NCBI RefSeq assembly: GCF_002878395.1
Contig: NC_061116.1
Coordinates: 120,369,509 to 120,433,508, forward strand
Direction: 5' to 3'
Length of the DNA: 64,000 nt
Source of the DNA: Capsicum annuum
Taxonomy: Eukaryota; Streptophyta; Magnoliopsida; Solanales; Solanaceae
The translations under genes were made by a program, and so were the position numbers. Shown piece by piece: positions 23,079 to 33,500 of the stretch (position 1 is the stretch's first letter; each line of letters starts with the position of its first letter). The notes below the pieces were generated by a model. It searched no databases, was not told the DNA's origin, and saw only the letters and a program-made list of their open reading frames with translations.

Positions 23079-23615
23079 ATATATATTGCATTAATTATGT
23101 AATGTATATGTGGCATATCAATATTATATAAATAATGTATAAACGTGTATCGATATTGTAAAACTGGTGTATAAAGACGCATGTATGATGTACCAATAGT
23201 TATGTAGTATATATGTTATGTGTAATTGTATATCGATATTATATAAATAGTTATGTAATGTATCTACATTGTATAAATGCGTATCAATATTGTATAAATA
23301 GTATATAACGTGCATGTATAAACCTTTATCGGTATTGCATAAATAGGTATGTAATATATTGATATTGTATAAATGGTACATAATCATGTATAGATATTAT
23401 ATAAACAATTATGCAATGTATCGATATCGATATTTATTTGACTTTATGTGTTTTCACCCTCATAAATAAAAATATAAACAAAAAATAATAAAGAAACATA
23501 AATATTCATTCTTTCCATCAAAAAAAAGTGAAATGACTAGAAAAGAAAAAAAAATTAAAAAAAAAGCAACGAAAAAGTTTAGACAATGAAAAGGATTTTT
23601 TTCTTAAAAAAAAAT
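23079..23615. repeat. AT-rich imperfect tandem repeat flanking the LTR element
   Basis: Irregular reiterations of tatcgatattgtataaatagttatgtaatg-like steps fill 23085-23430 and match the sequence left of the LTR element (11540-11617), as expected for one repeat split by the insertion. A-rich sequence follows up to the LINE tail. No gene. Confidence 0.65.
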
Positions 23616-23616
23616 T

Positions 23617-26600
23617 ACAACAACAACAACAAACTCAGTGTATTCCCACATAGTGGGGTCTGTGGAGGATAAGATGTACGCAGTCCATACCACTACCTCC
23701 GGAAAAGTAGAAAAGTTGTTTTCGATAGACCCCCGGTTCAAGACAAGGAATAATAAACAAATCCATAATAAAACATGGAACAAACGCCACTCACAAGAAA
23801 AAATATAAGGAGTAGTAAACAAAATCGTAATAAAACATGTAACAAGGTAGCATAAAAAGAATAATACACCTACCAAGTAGTGACGTACCCCAACGACCTA
23901 AACCGGCACTAACCTTCTATCCTAATTCACGTCCTCCAGATCTTCCTATCTAGGGTCATGTCCTCAATGAGCTGTAAGTGATCCATGTCCCGCCTAATCA
24001 CCTCTCTCCAATATTTCTTCAGCCCACCCCTACCCCGCCTGAAACCATCCAAAGCTAGCCTCTCACACCTATGAACCGGGGTATCCGTGCCCCTCCTCAT
24101 CACGTGACCGAACCATCTCAATCGAACTTCTCGCATCTTGTCCTTCACCGAAGCCACTCCAACCTTTTCCCGAATAGTCTCATTTCGAACTCTATCACCC
24201 CTAGTAAGCCCACACATCCAACGCAATATCTGCATTTTCGCCACCTTTAATTTTTGAATGTGAGAGTTCTTGACTGGCCAATACTCCTCTCCATACAATA
24301 TAGCCAGACGGACTGCCACCCTGTAGAAAATGCCTTTAAGCTTGGGCGGCACCATCTTATCACACAACACTCCCGAGGCGAGCTTCCACTTTATCCATCC
24401 CGCCCCAATACTGTGGGAGACATCCTCGCCAATCTCACCATTCGCCTGAATCATGGACCCTAGATACTTGAAACTATCCCTCTTACACACCACCTGGGAG
24501 TCCAACCTTACAACTATCCCGTTTTTCTGCCTCAAGTCATTAAACTTGCATTCCAAATATTTTGTCTTGCTTCTACTCAACCTGAACCCTTTAGACTCAA
24601 GGGTCTGTCTCCACATCTTTAATTTATCATTCACACCTCTCTGCGTCTCACCAATCAAAACTACATCATCTGGAAAAAGCATACACCAAGGCACCTCTTC
24701 TTGAATACGTCACGTCAACACATCCATCTCCAAAGCAAATAAAAACGGGCTAAGAGTAGATCCCTGGTGCAACCCTATCAAGACAGGAAAATGCTCTGAA
24801 TCTCCTCCCGCCGTCCTCACCTGGATCTTAGCTCCATCATACATGTCCTTGATTTCTCTGCTATATGCCACCGGGACCCCACTCACCTCCAAGCATCTCT
24901 AAAGAACCTCTCTAGGAACTTTGTTGTACGCCTTCTCTAAGTCGATAAACACCATATGAAGATCCTTTTTCCTTGCCCTATACTTTTTCACCAGTCTCCG
25001 CACCAGGTGAATTGCCTCCGTTGTCGAGCATCTAGGCATAAATCCAAACTGGTTCTCTGAGATAGACACCATCCTCCTCAACCTCAACTCGACCACTCTC
25101 TCTCAAATCATCATAGTGTGGCTCAATAACTTAATACCCCTATAGTTGTTACAACTTTGAATGTCACCCTTGTTCTTGTATAGAGGGATCATAGTATTCC
25201 ATCTCCAAGCCTCGAGCATTTTCACCGACTTGAAAATGCCGCTACACAATTCGATCAACCACCTTAAGCCAGCCTCGCCAGAAAACTTCAAGAAATCCAC
25301 AGGATTCTCATCAGGCCCCATCGCCCTACCCCTACGCATCTTGCGAACGGCCTCTCTGACCTCCTCTAACTTAAAACGTCTACAATAACTAAAGTCATGA
25401 CACTTGTTTGAGTTCTCCAGCTCTCCTAACACAATAACCCTATCCCCTTCATTATTCAGTAACCTATCAAAGTACGACTGCCACCTCTTCTTAATGTGGT
25501 TGTCCTCCACCAACACTTTACCATCCTGTTCCTTAATGCACTTCACCTGGTCGAGGTCACGACCCTTCCTCTCCCTAGCCTTAGCAAGCCTAAACAACCT
25601 CTTTTCCCCTTCATTCTCCTCCAACCCCGCGTACAAGCTCTTGAATGTTGTTGTCTTAGTCGCCGTAACTGCTAACTTAGCCTCCTTCCTAGCTATCTTG
25701 TACTCCTCTCTAATATCCCGCTTCTCATTTTCATCCTTACTCTCAACCAACTTAGCATATGCCCCCTTCTTAGTCTCTACTTTCTTCTTAACTTCTTCAT
25801 TCCACCACCAATCCCTCCGATGATGACCATCCCGGCCCCTGAAAATACCCAAAACCTCACTAGCATTTTCTTTGATGAACCTAGACACCTTTCCCACATA
25901 CCATCCACGTCCCCCTACACTCCCACACCCCCATTCCTGCCACCTTCTCCTCTATCTCTCGTACAGTCGTCGGCGTTAAGCCGCCCCACTTAATTCTAGG
26001 TCTACCCTCCTCACCCCTTCTCCTATTACCTTTCTTAATACCCAAGTCCATCACTAAAAGCCTATGCTGAGTCAAAAGATTCTCACTCAGAATGACTTTA
26101 CAGTCCTTACACAACACCCTATCCCCTTTCCTAAGTAGCAAAAAGTCAATTTGGGTCTTGGCTATCGCACTTTGGAAAGTGATCAAGTGATCGTCCTTCT
26201 TTGGGAAGCTCGAATTTACCACTACCAACCTAAAGGACCTCGCAAAATCCAACAGAGTAGCTCTCTCTTCATTTATCTCCCCAAAACCAAAACCAACATA
26301 CACATCGCCAAAGCCTCCTGGTAATGCCCTAATATGCCCATTGAAGTCCCCTGCTATAACAATCTTCTCAGAACTAGGCACTCCTCTTACCACCTCATCC
26401 AAAGCCTCCCAAAACTGCAACTTCTCTTCCCCATCCAAGCCCACCTGCGGCATATAAACACTACACACGTTCAGGGTAAACCCTCCAATGACCAACTTAA
26501 CAGTCATCAACCTATCGCTGATCCTCTTAACCTCCACTACCTGCCCTCTAAGCTCTTCATCCACTAAGATGCCAACTCCATTCCTACTTCTCTCGCTACC

Positions 26601-27467
26601 AAAGTACCAAAGCTTGCAACCATCTACATCCCTAGCCTTAGACCCTACCCACTTAGTCTCCTATACGAACGCAATATTGATCCTCCTCTTTCTAAGAATC
26701 TTTACCAGATGTATAGACTTACCCTGAAGAGTCCCTATATTCCAAGACCCAATCCTCAGCACATCAACTCTAGCAACACGTCTTCTTCTACCACCCCTAA
26801 CTCCAGACTTTTCCCCCACTCCCACACCTACCTTTTCCTCCTCCCTCACCCCCAAAATAGTCCCCCGCCATAACTCCCTCGGACATGACCCTAACCTACC
26901 ATCAATGCCCACAGCCAAAACTCCACAAAAGTACAAACAACAATGGTAATAAAGCAACAACAGGAAATAAAAGGCACAAGCAAAGTGGATTGAATAATCA
27001 AGAAAAAAGTCAATCCCACAAATTATAAATAAGTCAAGCAATGGAATAATTCAAAAAAAAAAAAACAAGTAGCCTAGATAGGAATCACCGGGTTCTAGCA
27101 GCTAAAGACAACACAAACAATATCCACCAATAAGCAAAGTAGTCATCACAACTATGATCACAAACAACAGGTAAAAGATGTAGAAGAGGTAGACAAGAGA
27201 CAAAAATAATATAAAGAAATCAAACCGTATGAAGTGGCGAAATAGTCAAAGTTTAGATGTCACTGGTGCGTCTGCGTGTTGCTGGTTCCGTTAATTTTGA
27301 TGTCGAAAATTGCTTGCCGGAATAAGGTCGATGGGAAAGAGGCCGCTGGATCGTCGCCTGAGTTTCGTCGGAGTTTCGCCGGAGCATCTTCAGAGTCTTG
27401 CCGGGATCTTGACGGCGTCAAACGTCGAACCAACCAGTTTGACCTACCTGTTTGGCCGCTGATGAAA
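23617..27467 (-). mobile_element. RTE-clade LINE, near full length
   Basis: On the minus strand the element runs from a GC-rich 5' leader (27467 down to about 27230) through one long coding region to a 3' tail of (GTT)n repeats (23617-23633 on plus, acaacaacaacaacaaa). A tail of short GTT repeats instead of poly(A), an apurinic endonuclease followed directly by RT, and a length of about 3.9 kb all fit the RTE clade. Target duplications could not be read because both flanks are A-rich. Confidence 0.88.
23927..27041 (-). pseudogene. RTE LINE endonuclease-reverse transcriptase, inactivated
   Basis: The order on the minus strand is as follows. A basic N-terminus leads to the APE endonuclease start RIGSWNIGTLQGKS (about 26740). 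ETKWVGSKARDVDG follows a nonsense codon that replaces the usual Gln. Then come IVIAGDFNGH (about 26340), TQIDFLL and the C-terminal TQHRLLVMDL. A frame change lies near 25890. Then the [58 protein letters not shown], and the catalytic box as LFPDDVVL, where relatives have FADD. The end is [10 protein letters not shown] and [12 protein letters not shown]. Three more in-frame stops (about 25100, 24898 and 24708) interrupt the RT. The start codon is uncertain; the frame is open from 27041. The enzyme would nick the target and copy LINE RNA into DNA. Confidence 0.88.
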
Positions 27468-27498
27468 GTTTGACCTACCTATTTGGCCGCTGATAAAC
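27437..27498. repeat. 31-bp tandem duplication at the LINE 5' end
   Basis: Two adjacent copies, 27437-27467 and 27468-27498, begin gtttgacctacc and differ at three positions. They lie exactly at the 5' junction of the LINE, so they may be partial dimer/template-jump sequence or mark the true 5' end. Confidence 0.85.
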
Positions 27499-27800
27499 AA
27501 AAAAAATAGTACAACAAAAAAGAAACAATTAAAAAGTTTTTTTATTTTTTTAATTAGAAAGAAATGACCAAATGGCTTAAAACTGATGCCTCTGTAAATG
27601 AAGCAACCTGTCATTATTTTTGAAAATAGTTTAGTCGAGCGGCTATATAATGAAAAAACAATGGTCGACATATATACATATTTATACATCATTTATATAA
27701 TATATACACATTTATACATTATTTATACAATATCAATATATTACATATACACTACACAATTATTTATGAAATATCAATACATTACACACTATATAATTAT
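27499..27800. other. AT-rich remainder between LINE and MULE-like element
   Basis: No gene. Bases 27660-27790 repeat ttatacattatttatacaatatcaatata steps, the inverse orientation of the repeat at 23085-23430. This supports one host element on both sides of the LINE. Confidence 0.5.
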
Positions 27801-28866
27801 GGGGAAAGGACAAATATGACCTCTCGGTCAAACAAATTCCTCCAAAAATGGCCTAAGAATTGTAATTCCAGAAATTAGCCATTTCGGCTCTTTTTTAATA
27901 TGTCGATTCATTGTTTTCTTTTTTCTTTTGGTGGCTGCTCTTCTCACTCTCTCTCACTATTCTTTTTAAAATTTTAAAAAGAAACTTTTTTTATTTTAAC
28001 AATTAAATATAATTTTATGGCATTTTTTCCTCAATAATTTATAGTTAGGATAGAAAAAAAATTAGTACGTTATATTTTTTATTCCTATTATTTTTTGTAT
28101 ATAATTTATATGTAATAAATATATAATCAATGTATAATATTAATTATTCTTTTTAAACAATCGAGTAATTATTTTTTTTTCAGATTATTTTGCATTCACC
28201 AACATTATTAAAATAACATACTATTTGTTTTGTTTAGTTTTACTTATTTATACAATAAAATATAATATCGTATACTTTTAATATAATACAATTGTTAAAT
28301 ATATATATATTTATATATAATAATGATACAATTTCTATACATATATGTATTCTATATAATAATTAAAGCATTTTTATACAAATTCTGTACAATTTTTAAC
28401 TACAATTATTATTTAGATACATATTTTTAGGACTCTATATAGTTTCTACATGTATTCTAAAAATGTATCAATCTAGTATAAGAGACTATCAATTGAGAAT
28501 ATGGATACTGCAAGTGTATCAATGTAGTATAAAAGTGTATTAATATGGTATAAAGAGTATCAATTGGGTATAAGAACTGCGTGTGCTTACATAGAATTTT
28601 CTTGTTTTTTTAAAGAGTATCAATTGGGTATAGGAACTGCGTGTGCTTGCATAGAATTTTCTTCTTTTTTAAAAAAAGTGTATCAATATAGTATAAAAAT
28701 GTATCAATTGGGTATAAAAGTGTATCAATTGAGTATAGAGACTGCATGTGCCCAACTGAGCCAAATGGCTAAAAAAGAAAATTAATTTAGCTGACTGGCT
28801 ACAACTTGTCCACCTTTTCAAATTGTGGCCATTTTTTTAAAAATGATCAGACCATGTCCTTTTCCC
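27801..28866. mobile_element. MULE-like non-autonomous TIR element, 1066 bp
   Basis: The ends are inverted: left GGGGAAAGGACAAATATGACC, right (reverse complement) GGGAAAAGGACATGGTCTG. An exact 9-bp duplication, TATAATTAT, flanks it (27792-27800 and 28867-28875), the Mutator size. The interior is AT-rich with gtatcaat.gggtataaa reiterations and two direct 60-bp copies at 28554-28672. No transposase. Confidence 0.85.
28554..28672. repeat. Two tandem 60-bp copies inside the MULE-like element
   Basis: The agagtatcaattgggtata..aactgcgtgtgctt.catagaattttctt unit begins at about 28554 and again at about 28614 with few differences. A third, shortened copy follows at about 28723-28750. Confidence 0.85.
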
Positions 28867-29076
28867 TATAATTATTTGTACATCATATACAATATTGATA
28901 CATAAAAAAATTGTACAGAAAAAAATTGAAAAAAATAAAAATAAAATCTTTTTTTAATAAAAATAAATGGAAAAATTTACTACTGAAAGAAAAAGAAAAA
29001 AGAAAAATTTTTAACTAACAAATAAAACAATGACTATTTTTGCTATAAATTATTTAATTTTTTTGTATATAAATGA

Positions 29077-29582
29077 TATTTTTCCTCCTAAAAGGAGACA
29101 AATTACATAATACGACACCTTTTTTTTTACTTTTTCTCTCTAAACATCCAGATACATCATAGCAGCCGCCGTTACTCAAACTTAGACACAAAATTTACGA
29201 TTGATTTCTCTCTTTCCTCCATCAACCAACAATCATCTCCTCCATCGATTTTCTCCATTATCTTCCTCATTCCATCAATTTCTTTGCTCATTTTAATCAA
29301 TTGGCACAACAAACATCATTCTTCTCCGTCAAACACAAACCCATTTTTACAATTTTAAATCATCAATAAACACACCCATCCATACGAACACCCATTAATT
29401 CCCGTATTCTCTAGATCTGGACATTGGTGGCTGGTTTTCGTTGTTTCTGACGGCGACGATGAAGTTATTGGTTATTTTCGTTGGAGCTTTATCAGAGTTT
29501 GTTTGAAACATCGAAGTTTCATCGTAGTTGAGCTTCAGTGGTGCTGTGAGTTGTAGTGGTTGTTATGGGTGGTTGCTGAATT
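29077..29582. other. Pyrimidine-rich stretch resembling a captured 5' leader, no ORF
   Basis: Bases 29190-29420 are rich in CTCC/ATCATC steps like a plant 5' UTR, and 29420-29570 are G-rich with ggcgacgatgaag. No conserved protein is seen. It could be a gene fragment carried by a transposon, but nothing identifies the source. Confidence 0.35.
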
Positions 29583-29810
29583 AAGAATGATGTATCTAGT
29601 TGAAAATATGACAAAAATATGTATCGAAATTCTTTTTTGTGTGACTGATATATAAAACTTATGTATCGAAATGAGATCTGTGTCACTAATACATAAGAAT
29701 GATGCATTTAATTGAAAATATGACAATAAGTACCGAAATTCTTTTGTGTTACTAATATCCAAAACTTATGTATCGAAATGAGAACTATGTTATTGATACA
29801 TAATAATTTG
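29583..29810. repeat. Two-copy tandem repeat, about 112-bp period
   Basis: aagaatgatg.at.ta.ttgaaaatatgac begins at 29583 and again at 29695. Both units continue with tgtatcgaaat, ctgatat/taatat and aaacttatgtatcgaaatgaga. The short ORFs on the minus strand are products of this repeat, not genes. Confidence 0.8.
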
Positions 29811-29914
29811 ATTGATTAGTTATGTATCGGAAAGTGATGCATCCGACTCTCAGTAATGTATCCAAAACTTCAAGAATATAATTAGATACTAAATAGTTGA
29901 AATTTATGTTTTTT

Positions 29915-30035
29915 GCGCCCCAAAAAAAAGGAGGGGGGGAAGAATCTTCTAGGGCCAAAGTCCCCTCCCCAAAAAGAAAAGGGGAGGCCCCCACTCCCCA
30001 AAAGAAAAAAAAAAAGAAAAAAAGGGGGAAAAGAC
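29915..30035. repeat. Purine-rich A/G low-complexity tract
   Basis: Long alternating runs of A and G (gaggggggg, aaaaagaaaagggg, aaaaaaaaaaag) form a homopurine strand with mirror-like symmetry. No gene. It lies downstream of the 3' end of the FAM136A-like gene. Confidence 0.8.
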
Positions 30036-30189
30036 AGAGAGACTTGGGTTAACTGGACGAAACAGTATCCTCAACTTGCTTGGACACTCAACCCATCTTT
30101 TATTTGGTCTCACCAAAGGCAAAATGGGTGAAATAGAGGTCAGGCAAGCAACTGTAAAATTTTTGATCAATGTCAAAGTAAACAACTTC

Positions 30190-30326
30190 AAAAGCGCCTG
30201 ATATATAGTCTGCTAAACGGAATTCATTTAATAAAAGAATCGCATCTTTTTAGAAGTATTTATTAAGAGTAAGGTACAAAAAAGAAAACCCTCATTTCTT
30301 CAATTAATCGCAATGCTACATTTTCT
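30190..30326 (-). other. Probable 3' UTR of the FAM136A-like gene
   Basis: This is downstream of the stop at 30327 on the minus strand. An AATAAA signal on the minus strand lies at 30259-30264, about 65 bases after the stop. The exact end is not visible. Confidence 0.45.
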
Positions 30327-30506
30327 TCAATGGTTGATGCCGAGAGAACCCTCTATTTTTGCAACAAGATGTGGCAATTCATTGATGCTGTCTTGAACCG
30401 ACTGATCAACACATGATTCCAGTTCCATTGTGGCATTTCTGTTCTTCTGGATTCTGGCACTCTCGTGTTTGTCTTGGCAGACCATTAGAGACCTGTTCAA
30501 TCTTTC
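30327..30506 (-). CDS. FAM136A: FAM136A-like exon 3 (59 codons and stop)
   Basis: Acceptor gtggttacag precedes ERLNRSLMVCQDKHESARI. The exon ends ..KIEGSLGINH and a TGA. The open frame upstream to 30617 is intron sequence, so its Met is not a start. Confidence 0.93.
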   Translation of the reverse strand, partial: ERLNRSLMVCQDKHESARIQKNRNATMELESCVDQSVQDSINELPHLVAKIEGSLGINH

Positions 30507-33500
30507 CTGTAACCACAAAATTACATTAACCAACTCCGCTCCAATCAAATAGCAAGTACAATTACTATTACTGGTACCGCTGTTTTTAAAAAGCAAAAAG
30601 GCTAGAACGTGACACAAGCCTTTTGCTGTGGAAAAAAGAAAAGCTCACCTTTTACACCATACCCAGTGTGATCCCACAAGGTGGAATCTGAGGAGGGTAG
30701 AGTGTACGAAGACCTTACCCCTACCTCGGAAGGTAGAGAGGCCATTTACGAAAGAACCCTGGCACAGGTAAAGCATATCAAACAACATACAGAAGAAAAG
30801 AAATATAAAAAGTACTAGAGTAATCATTCATAAAATTGAATCACAATTTATGGAACATTTAAAAATATCATACATATATGAATTTAGTACTATGATGATA
30901 AAATTTCAATCAACATTACTAATTTCAACAACCAATCTACAACAATGTTGAAATTAGTCCAACTCATCAAAATCGAGATCCAAAGAATGGACTGTTTCTC
31001 ATCAAGGTCACCTTTTACGTCTTCGTTTAAAGCGCACACTTATCTGCATCGAATTTCACCGATGAAGCAACATAACTACTACTATTTTGGGATGCATATT
31101 TATTCATAATTGACAAATCTGTCTCCAAATGCCACAACTAGTTCAGTGAACTCAAGAAAACAACAATCAATTATCAGATTATACAAGTAACAAACGCTCG
31201 CAACCCAAGTAGCCGTGGTGGACGAGGAAGGATAAGGGGAGACAAGATACCTAGCCCAAGATAGGTAAGCTAATCTGAAAAATAAATGATGGTTCAGAAA
31301 TCCAAAATCAGGACTTGACCAGCTACCCACTATTAAGGGTTCAACGCAGAACTCGTCTGAGCTAATTACAAAACCTAAAACCAGAGTCAATTTGATCCAT
31401 TCTACTCGAAATCAGACCAGGTGCAAGAATCCCCCCAACCCCACCCCCCTCCCTCTCTTCAGATGCACAAGTGGCCCAAATTCTATTAGTACAGACATCT
31501 GGCAAGACTTCGGGAGGTTCATACATCTTAGAAGAATAAATGCAGTGGAATTATCAAAAAAAAAAAGCATTCATGCAGTTGACTCGTCTCCCCATTAGGG
31601 TACCCACCTTTGATGTCAAAACATGATTATTCCCTTTGGAATCCATACTCCAAAAGTCTCTTTTCGACTAGAAGACGCTACTCCACTCTGACTACTCTCT
31701 CCATCTCACATCCCTTGACCATGGAAACCTATTTGGAAGAACAAGGCACCTTACAAAGTCAAATGAGCATCTGTTTTAGATTTAGTGTTGCCATCCCAAC
31801 CAGTGAAGTGGCCCAAGGGCCACCTCTGGCGCGCCCTAGATGAGCGGGCCTTGCCTTTTCTTGGTTAGTTGTTAAGGGTAAATGCCACATCCTGAACAAT
31901 CTTCGGAAGAGACGCATCCCACTTTGCAACAGATTCTCACTCGGTGAAGAAGGGAGATGCTGAGGGTGTCGATCTTCTTCTTCATCGTAAAGTTACATGT
32001 CAAATCTGGCATTTTTTCTTCAACACCTTGGACATCAGATGGGTTGTATTCTACCCCCTTGGGCTTTTTGTTAGATAGGAAAAAGATGGGTGTGTCAAAG
32101 TCTCCTCTAAGATTTAGCGCACTACCCTGTAGTTCTGTGGTCGGTTATTTGGGAGGAACATAATGCTGAAGTCTTTGAAGACACAAAAGACAACAATCTC
32201 AATCTTAAAAACAAATAAGCATTTCAGCTTGCGTTAGAACCAACTCTCATGACAGATTTCCTAGTCTTTACATCAGAGACAAATTACCCATTCCACACAA
32301 ACTCAAGTTGCAAGTATCAGTTCGAAAGCTTCAGCAGCTCCTTAATCTCACAAGAATATCAACATAATCAAGTGAGAATCATTTGGACATTTTGTCTCAT
32401 CTCAGTGATAATACACACTCGGATCATTATCTTCAAATATTTCTCTGTGGCAACTTCAAATATCTTCAAGTAATGTAATGACCAAAATGCAATTAGAATA
32501 ACTAATTTCAGAATCCAATATACAATAATTTGGATATCAATCTATGCCACAGAGTGGAGACTCAAAGAGTCATTCAGTCCTTATAGAGATCATTTGGCAA
32601 GTCATCATTGGAAGCGCACACTTCTATGAGCGCATTGCTATACCCATGATGCATAAACCCCACTTCACATCATTTTGCCGTTTAATAACACCGGCAAGGA
32701 CAACCTAATTAAGTCGCCAAATATTAAAGAAAGCAAAATCATAGACCTTGCATTAAGCTTTGGGGATGGAATACCAAGGAATTAATTTCCCCTTTGTTAA
32801 CAGACTTTTTAGCTTTTGTCCTTGTAAATTTGCATCCCCCAACATTACATTCACCATGCACTTTAATGATAACTACCAATTAAACCAATATCCAGAAACA
32901 CCAGACTGTGATCACACCAAGCTTGAGGATGTTCATCTCTATTTTGCAAAAGATCAACCCAAAGGATGACTAGGCACCAATGTACATAAAACAAATCTAT
33001 CTTTCTTCTCCAAATAGATAATTTTATGTTGAATTTAGCATGACTGGAAACATTTACTAGGAAAATATATTCCATGATGAAATCATTTTTCAAACACTGA
33101 AAAATACTTTATAAAGACAATATTTTCTGCCAAGAAGGACATGGCACATCTTTAGCTCACCGAGGACATGACCCAAGATATGAGAGCATGGAGGTCAAGG
33201 ATTAGGGAAAAAGGTTAGTAAGGAGTAGAGCGTCTTCACTTTGTGGTAGAGCAGGATTCTAGTCTAGAACATTAATCTACTCCCTTACCGGTAATATTAC
33301 TTTTATGCTCGCACTTCATCAAAAAAAAAAAATACTTCGGTGCTAACATTATCTTATGCTTAAATTCTATTACTATTGTCGTTTCTTTTACATTTGTTAT
33401 CTTTAATTATTTGTATTCTCGATACTATTCTTTTTTCAAATATTTTATCAAGATTTACTATTGCATTTCTTGAAAAACGATATTCGAGCCGAGGGTCTAC

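Larger units (their letters stand above)
11357..29076. mobile_element. AT-rich TIR element, host of three large insertions
   Basis: The segment at 11357-11403 is an imperfect inverted copy of 29032-29076: both read, from outside in, tca.ttatatacaaaaaaa, ta.tttacgat or tt.atagca, then aaaaatagtc. Inside lie the LTR element 11618-23073, the RTE LINE about 23617-27467 and the MULE-like element 27801-28866. What remains (about 1.3 kb) is AT-rich and full of tatcgatattgtataaatagttatg-like steps, seen both before 11617 and after 23079, and inverted at 27660-27790. The pairing of the two ends is my inference from about 45 bp of similarity. The terminal target duplication is not resolved. Confidence 0.5.

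Noticed and set aside
24254..25823. Plus-strand open frames opposite the LINE
   Set aside because: They are shadows of the long minus-strand RT reading frame, which has clear family motifs.
30327..30617. Open frame starting MCHVLAFLLFKNSG as an independent 96-codon gene
   Set aside because: Only the part from 30506 down matches FAM136A. A good acceptor (ttacag) marks the exon border, and the upstream residues are intron.
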